Source: Chitinophagaceae bacterium
Lineage (GTDB): Bacteria; Bacteroidota; Bacteroidia; Chitinophagales; Chitinophagaceae
Reading direction: 5' to 3'
DNA: 12,512 bases
Assembly (NCBI GenBank): GCA_947452875.1
Contig: CANGEZ010000035.1
Span: forward strand, 1 to 12,512
Of the stretch, positions 7,005-12,512 are shown one piece after another; position 1 is the first letter of the stretch, and each line of letters opens with the position of its first letter. Under the pieces are notes generated by a model. The model was given only the letters and a program-made list of their open reading frames with translations. It did no database searches and was not told the origin of the DNA. The position numbers and the translations under genes were made by a program.

Positions 7005-7211
7005 GATTAATATTCTAAACAGCAATTCTATTCAGCAAAAACCTTTTGAACAGATTGAACTTATTAAACCTTTGAAACAAGAGTTTTTGTTTGGTGTTTA
7101 TTGTTTGTTGTTGTCGATTTGCATTCTAAATCAAAGTGCTATTCTGCAAAAACCTTTTGAACGGATTGAACCTTTTGGACCTTTGAAACATGAGTTTGTG
7201 TTTGATGTTTG
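7005..7211. repeat. Two tandem direct copies of a ~96-bp repeat with a 111-bp period
   Basis: The copies are 7005-7100 and 7116-7211. Shared blocks include ATTCTAAA, GCAAAAACCTTTTGAAC, GATTGAAC, ACCTTTGAAACA and GAGTTT. The period of 111 is a multiple of 3, so a plus-strand frame (6949-7257) reads two related segments, ILNxxxIxQKPFExIE. Within each copy the smaller word CCTTTTGAAC recurs, and the same word recurs in the hairpin at 10023-10074. The frame starts inside the rpiB end and repeat copy 4 and has no recognisable domain, so I treat this as non-coding repeat DNA. Confidence 0.65.
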
Positions 7212-7309
7212 GTCGCTTCGCTCGTTTGATGTTTTTTGTTTGTGGTTTATTGTTTGATGTTGTGGGCGATGTTCAACTTTAGAATTTTAAAATTTCTTTT
7301 TGCAAACTT

Positions 7310-7372
7310 CGTTCCATAGGAAAGTTTCGTCTTTAGCCCGAAATGCAAATAGATATTCGTTCCATAGGAACG
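7310..7372. repeat. Pair of CGTTCCATAGG palindromic repeats
   Basis: CGTTCCATAGGAAAG (7310-7324) and CGTTCCATAGGAACG (7358-7372) lie 48 bp apart. The second is a perfect hairpin, CGTTCC-ATA-GGAACG; in the first the 3' arm has changed. Both are followed by TTT. They sit 53-115 bp before the M28 peptidase start. They resemble short dispersed repeats seen in Bacteroidota intergenic DNA; a role is not known to me. Confidence 0.6.
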
Positions 7373-7424
7373 TTTGGTGAATACAAATTATTATCGGTTT
7401 CATATCATTCATAAAATTTAAAAA

Positions 7425-9005
7425 ATGAAAAACATTTTCTTTTTTGTTGTCTGCATTTTAGTTCAAATAAAATTATCCGCACAAACTAAAGATGCGGTAA
7501 AATATGCTGCAATGGTAAATGCGGATGGACTGAAATCACATTTAACCGTAATCGCAGATGACAATATGGAAGGTCGCGAAACCGGCACCGAAGGCCAAAG
7601 AAAAGCGGCTGCTTATATCGCTAAACATTTTAAAAGCCTAGGATTGAAGCCGGTAAGTTCAACAGAAAATTATCAGCAACTATTTCCATTGAAAAAAGAT
7701 TCTGCAGTATCAGCGAAAATTTCCATTAATAATAATGAATTGATTTCAGGCAAAGATTTTTTAATTCCGTTGTCATCCAATGAAACCAATCAATTCAACA
7801 GCAACACAATTGTATTTGCAGGTTATGGTATCAACGACAATGATTACAACGATTATGAACATATAGATGTAAAAGAAAAAGTGGTTTGTTTCTTCTCGGG
7901 CGAGCCAAAGAAAAACGGAAATTATTTTTTATCAACTGATGGTATGTCATCAGCCTGGTCGAGAAATGGAGTTGGCAAGAAACTGGAAGCTGCTGCTGAG
8001 AAAGGCGCAGTGGGGGCTATTTGCATTGATTTGATGCAGAAATCTTTTTCTGAACAAGCCATCAGAAGAAATAAAAAAACAAATGTGTATTACCCGTCGG
8101 AAGATAACAACAACAAGTCAATCAACTTTGCTTATATCAGTCATGAAACTGCCAACTTGCTTATAGGCGCAGATTTCGAATCATTATTAGACGGCGTTAG
8201 GAATAATAAACTTTTAAATGAAACCACAAAAGAAATCAATACACCCATTTCATATAATTTCAATAAATACAGCGAAACCATCAATGCATCAAATGTATTG
8301 GGCATGATTGAAGGCACAGATAAAAAAGATGAGTTTGTTTTTCTAACCGCTCATTACGATCACCTGGGCATGCGCGATGGAAAAGTATATAACGGTGCTG
8401 ATGATGATGGCAGTGGGACTGTAACGGTAATGCAAATGGCTACAGCTTTCGCCAAAGCAAAAAAAGAAGGCAAGGGACCAAGAAGAACCATAGTATTCAT
8501 GACCGTTAGTGGAGAAGAAAAAGGTTTGTGGGGAAGTGAATATTATACCGATCATCCTTTGTTACCATTAGAAAAAACATCAGTGGATTTGAATACAGAT
8601 ATGATTGGAAGGATAGATACCGAAAGAAAAACTGCCGACACATTAAATTATGTATACGTTGTTGGTCATGATAAAATCAGCTCCGAATTGCCTATCATCA
8701 ACGAAGGCACCAACAATGAAAATACCAAGCTGGTATTGGATTACAAATTTGATGACCCTAATGACCCTAACAGAATTTATTACAGAAGTGACCATTATAA
8801 TTTCGCGAGAAAAGGCATTCCTGTTTTGTTTTTTTATGATGGTATGCTAAAAGCAGATTATCACAAAACGACTGATGACATTGATAAAATCAACTGGCCA
8901 TTGTTTGAAAAACGTGCTCAAATGATTTTCTTCACTGCATGGGAAATGGCGAATAGAAATGAGATGTTGAAAAGAGACAAGCCTTTACCGGAAGGATCGA
9001 GATAA
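7425..9005 (+). CDS. Secreted M28-family zinc aminopeptidase with PA-like insert
   Basis: The 526-residue protein begins with a signal peptide, MKNIFFFVVCILVQIKLSAQ, probably cut near LSA-Q (19/20), so it should act in the periplasm or outside. EGRETGTEGQRKAAAYIAK (49-67) is typical of M28 N-termini. Residues about 120-270 look like a protease-associated insert. The dinuclear zinc site is complete: H310 in TAHYDHLG, bridging D326 in NGADDDGSG, E364 (general base) and E365 in VSGEEKG, D392 in NTDMIGR, and H480 in YHKTTDD. M28 enzymes remove N-terminal amino acids from peptides. No Por-type C-terminal sorting domain or lipobox is seen; the protein stops after EGSR. ATG at 7425 is the only start before the signal peptide. 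The gene is convergent with the deaminase gene, 5 bp apart, and its terminator lies inside that gene. Confidence 0.93.
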   Translation: MKNIFFFVVCILVQIKLSAQTKDAVKYAAMVNADGLKSHLTVIADDNMEGRETGTEGQRKAAAYIAKHFKSLGLKPVSSTENYQQLFPLKKDSAVSAKISINNNELISGKDFLIPLSSNETNQFNSNTIVFAGYGINDNDYNDYEHIDVKEKVVCFFSGEPKKNGNYFLSTDGMSSAWSRNGVGKKLEAAAEKGAVGAICIDLMQKSFSEQAIRRNKKTNVYYPSEDNNNKSINFAYISHETANLLIGADFESLLDGVRNNKLLNETTKEINTPISYNFNKYSETINASNVLGMIEGTDKKDEFVFLTAHYDHLGMRDGKVYNGADDDGSGTVTVMQMATAFAKAKKEGKGPRRTIVFMTVSGEEKGLWGSEYYTDHPLLPLEKTSVDLNTDMIGRIDTERKTADTLNYVYVVGHDKISSELPIINEGTNNENTKLVLDYKFDDPNDPNRIYYRSDHYNFARKGIPVLFFYDGMLKADYHKTTDDIDKINWPLFEKRAQMIFFTAWEMANRNEMLKRDKPLPEGSR

Positions 9006-9010
9006 AAAAA

Positions 9011-9994
9011 CTACACATAAGCAGCTTCAATAAGCTGCTTTATTTTTTGTTTGATATTGTCATTCGCAAATGAATGACGAATGGCTTCAAGATTACAATG
9101 TCGAAGTTGTTGTATGTTCCATTGAAACACTTTATACATCAATTCATATTCTTCTGTAAGCGTTGCATCTGAAATGGTTCTGCCATCTGTGTTGATGCTC
9201 ATCGAAACACCTGATGCAAATATTTTCGGAGCTGAATGGTTTTCAATAGATTCAAAAACACCGGTTTTAATATTACTGGTTGGACAAACCTCAAGATGAA
9301 TATTGTGCTTTTTCAAGTGCTGTAATAACAACTCATCTTCAGCACTTCTAACGCCATGGCCTATACGAGAAGGCATGAACACATCTAAGGTTTCCCATAC
9401 ACTTTCAGGACCACAGGCTTCACCGGCATGTGCAGTGCAATGAACTTTGTGTTCATGAGCAAACTGAAAGGCTTTGATATGATTTTCGACTGGAAAGCCG
9501 GCTTCATCCGCAGCAATGTCAAATCCAACTATATGAGTATTTTGAAATTGATGAGCAAGGTTTACAGTTTGCAGACTTTCTGCTTCACTATAATGACGGA
9601 GTGTACATAGAATGATTCCAGCTTCAACACCAAATGTTGAAATACCTTCTGCAGTAGCGTCATTCACTGCTTTCACTACTTCTTCCGGTGTCATTCCTTT
9701 TTGCAAATGTTGCAGTGGTGCAAAACGAATTTCAGCATACACCACATTATCTGACTTAAGTTGTTTGAATAAATCTAAAGTAACCAACCTGAGTTGTTCA
9801 GGCGTTTGCATTAACTGAATGGGACGCTGTGCTCTTTTGATGTATTCTACCAAACTTCGACAATCAAAAGGGACTTTAAATTCTTTCTCAAATTCTTCTT
9901 TGCTAATAGATGCATCCAATTCATGCACAACCTCATAACTCAATGAGCAATCGAGATGAAGGTGGAGTTCTACTTTTGGAAGAAGATGAAACAA
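9011..9994 (-). CDS. add: Adenosine deaminase-family protein (adenosine or aminodeoxyfutalosine deaminase)
   Basis: This COG1816-type TIM-barrel enzyme should hydrolyse an adenine-type amino group. Key parts are LPKVELHLHLDCS (two zinc His), VHCTAHAGE (third zinc His and catalytic Glu), RIGHGV (active-site His) and SINTDGRT (zinc Asp). Classical enzymes have NTDDP at the last site; here the second Asp, which contacts the purine, is Gly. That raises the option of another substrate, since some COG1816 proteins deaminate 6-aminodeoxyfutalosine. The frame has no ATG start. Three TTG codons (10033, 10024, 9994) are possible; I choose 9994, which gives MFHLLPKVELHLH, because the first two lie in the 3' arm of a repeat-derived hairpin and would add an atypical leader. 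The DHS-like gene lies upstream on the same strand and may share the transcript. Coordinates extend to 10033 if the first TTG is used. Confidence 0.87.
   Translation of the reverse strand: MFHLLPKVELHLHLDCSLSYEVVHELDASISKEEFEKEFKVPFDCRSLVEYIKRAQRPIQLMQTPEQLRLVTLDLFKQLKSDNVVYAEIRFAPLQHLQKGMTPEEVVKAVNDATAEGISTFGVEAGIILCTLRHYSEAESLQTVNLAHQFQNTHIVGFDIAADEAGFPVENHIKAFQFAHEHKVHCTAHAGEACGPESVWETLDVFMPSRIGHGVRSAEDELLLQHLKKHNIHLEVCPTSNIKTGVFESIENHSAPKIFASGVSMSINTDGRTISDATLTEEYELMYKVFQWNIQQLRHCNLEAIRHSFANDNIKQKIKQLIEAAYV
9019..9050 (+). terminator. Intrinsic terminator of the M28 gene, inside the 3' end of add
   Basis: A perfect 9-bp stem, AAGCAGCTT (9019-9027) and AAGCTGCTT (9032-9040), with a CAAT loop is followed by TATTTTTTGTTT. 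It starts 14 bp after the M28 stop. The same bases encode the LIEAAY residues near the C-terminus of the convergent deaminase, so one sequence serves as both terminator and coding end. Confidence 0.8.
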
Positions 9995-10022
9995 ATGAAA
10001 AGGTTTAATTTTGCAAAAGTTC

Positions 10023-10074
10023 AAAAGGTTCAAAAGGTTTTGTGATTTAACATTTTGAACCTCTTGAACCTTTT
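10023..10074 (-). promoter_or_regulatory. 17-bp inverted repeat between the DHS-like gene and add
   Basis: Arms 10023-10039 (AAAAGGTTCAAAAGGTT) and 10058-10074 are complementary over 17 positions with one mismatch and an 18-nt loop. In the minus-strand RNA, the direction of both genes, the mismatch becomes a G-U pair; in plus-strand RNA it would be A-C. The TTG codons at 10033 and 10024 lie in the 3' arm. It could act as an attenuator, processing stem or mRNA stabiliser; no T-run follows, so it is not a classic terminator. Confidence 0.6.
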
Positions 10075-10087
10075 AAACGTTTTATGA

Positions 10088-11062
10088 TTACCAGCCCAAT
10101 ACCCAGGCAAATATCAATGGCGCCACAATAGTAGCATCACTTTCTACAATAAATTTAGGAGTGTTTACATCCAATTTACCCCAAGTGATTTTTTCGTTAG
10201 GAACAGCTCCTGAGTATGACCCATAAGAAGTTGTAGAGTCACTGATCTGACAGAAATAACTCCAGAATGGAACATCATGCCATTCCAAATCCTGGTACAT
10301 CATGGGCACTACACAAATTGGGAAATCTCCGGCGATACCACCACCAATCTGGAAGAATCCAACGCCTTTGCCTGAAGAATTATGCTTGTACCAATCAGCC
10401 AACCACACCATATATTCAATACCACTCTTCATAGTGCTTGCTTTAAGTTCATTTTTGATTACGTAAGAAGCGAAGATATTTCCCATCGTGCTGTCTTCCC
10501 AACCTGGAACAACAATTGGAATATTTTTTTCTGCAGCTGCAAGCATCCAGCTGTTCTTTGGATCGATTTCATAATATTGTTCCAACACCCCACTCAACAA
10601 CATTTTATACATGAACTCATGAGGGAAATAACGTTCACCTTTATCATCAGCCTCTTTCCATAATTTATGAATATGCTGTTGCAATCTTCTAAATGCTTCT
10701 TCTTCCGGTATGCAAGTATCTGTTACTCTGTTGTAATGGTTCTCCAACAAATCCCATTCGTCTTGTGGACTCAAATCTCTGTAATTAGGCACTCTTTTAT
10801 AATGAGAATGTGCAACCAAATTCATGATATCTTCTTCCAAGTTTGCTCCCGTACAACTGATGATGGCCACTTTATCCTGACGAATCATTTCTGCAAAACT
10901 CAATCCCAACTCGGCTGTACTCATAGCACCGGCGAGGGTAACCATCATTTTACCACCTTCTATCAGATGCAATTCATAACCTTTGGCAGCATCCATCAAA
11001 GCGGCTGCATTAAAATGACGATAATGATGTAAAATGTACTGAGAAACGGGACCTTTTTGCAT
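10088..11062 (-). CDS. Deoxyhypusine synthase-like protein
   Basis: From the ATG at 11062 the protein is 324 residues, starting MQKGPVSQYILHHYRHFNAA. It has the Rossmann-like DHS core: GGKMMVTLAGAMSTAELG (36-53), SCTGANLEED (69-78), VVPGWEDSTMGN (184-195), FFQIGGGIAGDFPIC (236-250) and TWGKLD (293-298). K296 aligns with the lysine that forms the enzyme intermediate in eukaryotic DHS (human K329). The GGGVPKH motif of true DHS, including catalytic His288, is replaced by GGGIAGD. Bacteria lack eIF5A, so deoxyhypusine formation is not expected; an NAD-dependent aminobutyl transfer from spermidine or a related polyamine, such as homospermidine formation, is the likeliest chemistry but is inferred. 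A longer GTG start at 11140 is possible, but a TAAATTTG promoter box would then lie inside the gene. Confidence 0.88.
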   Translation of the reverse strand: MQKGPVSQYILHHYRHFNAAALMDAAKGYELHLIEGGKMMVTLAGAMSTAELGLSFAEMIRQDKVAIISCTGANLEEDIMNLVAHSHYKRVPNYRDLSPQDEWDLLENHYNRVTDTCIPEEEAFRRLQQHIHKLWKEADDKGERYFPHEFMYKMLLSGVLEQYYEIDPKNSWMLAAAEKNIPIVVPGWEDSTMGNIFASYVIKNELKASTMKSGIEYMVWLADWYKHNSSGKGVGFFQIGGGIAGDFPICVVPMMYQDLEWHDVPFWSYFCQISDSTTSYGSYSGAVPNEKITWGKLDVNTPKFIVESDATIVAPLIFAWVLGW

Positions 11063-11080
11063 GTGATAAAATTTAGACGG

Positions 11081-11088
11081 CAAATTTA
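11081..11088 (-). promoter_or_regulatory. Candidate -7 box (TAAATTTG) for the DHS-like gene
   Basis: On the minus strand TAAATTTG ends 18 bp before the ATG at 11062 and exactly matches TAnnTTTG, the same octamer as before prfA. A TTG -33 box is not evident. If used, transcription starts around 11074 with a leader of about 12 nt, which rules out the GTG at 11140 as a start. Confidence 0.45.
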
Positions 11089-11198
11089 AGGTTTTATGTG
11101 GCGTTAAGGAAAAAATTGGGGGCGAATGTTTGGGGGCCACGAATGCACGAATTAAGGAAAAATGGTAGGAATTAAAACTAAAGGGTTGTTTTACGAAC

Positions 11199-11246
11199 TG
11201 GCGCCGGTCTCATGAGAATTGGCGCCGGTCTCACGACCGGTGTCCA
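11199..11246. repeat. TGGCGCCGGTCTCA direct repeat with hairpin
   Basis: TGGCGCCGGTCTCA occurs at 11199-11212 and 11220-11233, a 21-bp period. In the second copy CCGGTC-TCAC-GACCGG forms a perfect 6-bp stem that extends to 10 bp in plus-strand RNA with G-U pairs (GGCG with UGUC). The first copy has lost the 3' arm. The GC content stands out strongly from the AT-rich surroundings. Confidence 0.65.
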
Positions 11247-11255
11247 ATAGAGCCT

Positions 11256-11270
11256 TCGGACTTTGTCCGA
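11256..11270. repeat. TCGGAC/GTCCGA hairpin
   Basis: TCGGAC-TTT-GTCCGA is a perfect 6-bp inverted repeat 10 bp beyond the GC-rich repeat pair. It may be part of the same intergenic repeat element. No T-run follows. Confidence 0.5.
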
Positions 11271-11374
11271 GTACCTAAAATTTCTTTGTGGAATGAAATG
11301 AATAATCTAAAAAGAAAAAAAGTGCTACTATTTATTAGGTGAAAGTAATTTTCGAATCTGCTCTTTGTTATTCA

Positions 11375-11422
11375 CGATATTGCAATATTGCAATATTGCA
11401 ATATCGTAATATCGCAATATTA
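11375..11422. repeat. Six tandem copies of an 8-bp CAATATTG-type unit
   Basis: The units in order are CGATATTG, CAATATTG, CAATATTG, CAATATCG, TAATATCG and CAATATTA. The consensus CAATATTG is itself palindromic, so every junction can form cruciform or hairpin structures. There are no spacers, which excludes a CRISPR. The length could vary by slippage between strains. Confidence 0.8.
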
Positions 11423-11582
11423 CGTCCTCCCAACTCAAATAGCCAAATATTTTAACTGACATTTCTTCACCCCCAATGAACTTTATTCAGTCTAGATGAA
11501 GTTTCTTCAATATCATGGGTTTGAAACTGTCTCTCTTTTGAAAAAATATTATTTTTTATTTCTCTAAAAACTAATAAATCCT

Positions 11583-11630
11583 AAATACGAAAAAAGCCCA
11601 TGGAGTTAACCATGAGCTTGTTTCGTATTT
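11583..11630 (-). terminator. Strong intrinsic terminator of the S46 peptidase gene
   Basis: On the minus strand GCTCATGG-TTAACT-CCATGGGC is followed by TTTTTTCG, the classic stem plus U-run, about 60 nt after the S46 stop. Outer arms AAATACGAAA and TTTCGTATTT extend it to a stem of about 20 bp with only two mismatches. It should isolate the S46 gene from the DHS-like gene downstream. Confidence 0.85.
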
Positions 11631-11690
11631 TTATATTTGACGATGGTCTCTAGACAGGTATCAAATTCTCCAGTCCAGAATAAAAAAATC

Positions 11691-12512
11691 CTATTTCACC
11701 GGATTGATCTCTTCAATCAAATTCTTCGCGCCTCCCAATTTATCGATACACCACAACACATATCTTGCATCAACGCAAATCGTACGATTTAGATCTTTAT
11801 CAAAGGCAATTTTATGACTTAACGCTTCGTAATTACCATCGAAAGCCAAACCAATTAAATTGCCATTGGCATCAATAACCGGACTTCCGCTATTTCCACC
11901 GGTAATATCATTTGTGGTAATGAAAGCAACAACCAAGTCGTTTTTGCTTTTGTCAATGTACTGACCGAAATCTCTTTTCTTAATCAACTCAACTTCTTTT
12001 GAAGGCAAATCAAATTCATAATCACCAGGAACATATTTTTCTAAAATACCTTTTGCAGTAGTTACATAATCACAGAAAATACCGTCTCTTGGCTTGTAGC
12101 TTTTTACATTACCAAAACTTACTCTCATGCTAAAGTTAGCATCAGGGTACATTTTAGCTGCTGCAGTAGGATTTCTTTCCATGATACCTTTAAGATAAGA
12201 ACGACCCAGCTCATTGTTTTTGTTGTTAAAGGCAGTAAAAAAAGGCGCATATTTCGTGTTGTAATTTTTTACAAAAGAAGCAGCAAAATCAAATGCAGGA
12301 TCTGCTTGAAGTTCCATTGCTGTTGGTTTTTCTTTAAAGGCATTCCATTTGTCATCATTGAAAATCATAGTAGTAGCAAATACATTCAACGCCCATTTTT
12401 TAAATGTAGCTTCATCATTCAAATCACCAAAACCGGCGATTTTGTCAAATATTCCTGAAGGATGTTGTGATTTGTCAATGTCTGTATAAAAAGCTTTCGC
12501 AACTGCAGCCAA
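11691..12512 (-). CDS. S46-family dipeptidyl-peptidase (DPP7-like), C-terminal part
   Basis: The last 273 residues of an S46 serine peptidase are present; the N-terminal part of a protein usually about 700-720 long, with the catalytic His and Asp, is off the right edge. TTNDITGGNSGSPVID carries the nucleophile Ser in GNSGSP, and LIGLAFDGNYEALSHKIAFD and ICVDARYVLWCIDKLGGA follow as in the family. S46 enzymes (DPP7, DPP11) release dipeptides from peptide N-termini in the periplasm or outer surface of Bacteroidota. The residue 18 after the nucleophile separates the types: Gly in DPP7 (hydrophobic P1) and Arg in DPP11 (acidic P1). Here it is Gly, in FDGNYE, so DPP7-like specificity is inferred. 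The TAG stop is at 11691, followed by a strong terminator. With the M28 enzyme nearby, this suggests peptide use as nutrient. Confidence 0.93.
   Translation of the reverse strand: MAAVAKAFYTDIDKSQHPSGIFDKIAGFGDLNDEATFKKWALNVFATTMIFNDDKWNAFKEKPTAMELQADPAFDFAASFVKNYNTKYAPFFTAFNNKNNELGRSYLKGIMERNPTAAAKMYPDANFSMRVSFGNVKSYKPRDGIFCDYVTTAKGILEKYVPGDYEFDLPSKEVELIKKRDFGQYIDKSKNDLVVAFITTNDITGGNSGSPVIDANGNLIGLAFDGNYEALSHKIAFDKDLNRTICVDARYVLWCIDKLGGAKNLIEEINPVK

Larger units (their letters stand above)
11089..11690. other. ~600-bp intergenic region with repeats, no gene
   Basis: No convincing coding frame lies between the DHS-like start and the S46 stop. The stretch holds, from left to right, a duplicated GC-rich word and two hairpins (11199-11270), an unremarkable AT-rich part, the 8-bp tandem array (11375-11422), about 160 bp in which I see nothing, and the S46 terminator (11583-11630). 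No tRNA-like or other structured RNA was recognised. Confidence 0.6.

Noticed and set aside
6949..7257. Plus-strand open frame of 102 codons after rpiB
   Set aside because: It starts inside the rpiB 3' end, runs through a hairpin repeat and then a tandem repeat, and has no domain, promoter or ribosome-binding site. The open frame follows from the repeat period being a multiple of three.
7425..9005. Type IX secretion cargo for the M28 peptidase
   Set aside because: No C-terminal sorting domain with the usual glycine-rich and KxxK-type ending is present; the protein stops soon after the catalytic domain.
10667..11032. 121-codon plus-strand frame opposite the DHS-like gene (and a similar one at 10382-10663)
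   Set aside because: These lie fully antisense to a clearly conserved gene and show no protein motif of their own.
11375..11422. Possible CRISPR array
   Set aside because: The 8-bp units are directly adjacent with no spacers, and no cas gene is in the window.
11089..11690. tRNA, riboswitch or small RNA in the large gap
   Set aside because: No cloverleaf, T-loop sequence or known riboswitch core was recognised; the structured parts are explained by repeats and the S46 terminator.

Overview
The window looks like ordinary chromosomal DNA from a member of the Bacteroidota, most likely near the Chitinophagaceae/Sphingobacteriales. The evidence is AT-rich sequence, almost no Shine-Dalgarno sites, TAnnTTTG-type promoter boxes, an S46 dipeptidyl-peptidase, a secreted M28 peptidase with a PA-like insert, and gene ends carrying short GC-rich palindromic repeats. 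Family assignments rest on motifs read by eye; no database search was possible.

Layout: (1) 1-2115, minus strand, the N-terminal 705 codons of an RND/MMPL-type exporter that runs off the left edge. (2) 2197-2943, plus strand, recO, divergent from the exporter. (3) 2944-3168, a convergent gap bounded by two inverted copies of a C5/G5 hairpin repeat. (4) 3169-4320, minus strand, an ATZ/TRZ-type amidohydrolase, possibly an aminodeoxyfutalosine deaminase, divergent from (5) 4379-6955, plus strand, prfA-tatC-rpiB, with three more hairpin repeats around tatC and rpiB. (6) 6956-7424, a repeat-rich gap. (7) 7425-9005, plus strand, a secreted M28 metallopeptidase whose terminator lies inside the 3' end of the convergent gene. 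(8) 11062-9011, minus strand, a deoxyhypusine-synthase-like gene followed by an adenosine-deaminase-family gene, with a 17-bp hairpin between them. (9) 11063-11690, a gap with GC-rich hairpins, an 8-bp tandem array and a strong intrinsic terminator. (10) 11691-12512, minus strand, the C-terminal part of an S46 peptidase of DPP7 type.

The genes are mostly housekeeping: translation termination, Tat export, pentose phosphate isomerisation, recombination repair, nucleoside or menaquinone-precursor deamination, polyamine-type chemistry, and extracytoplasmic peptide breakdown. I found no phage, insertion sequence, CRISPR, tRNA, rRNA or defence locus, and no convincing new multi-gene system. The most interesting material is intergenic: a family of arm-plus-hairpin repeats that sits directly against stop or start codons, and several hairpins that overlap coding ends or decide start codons.
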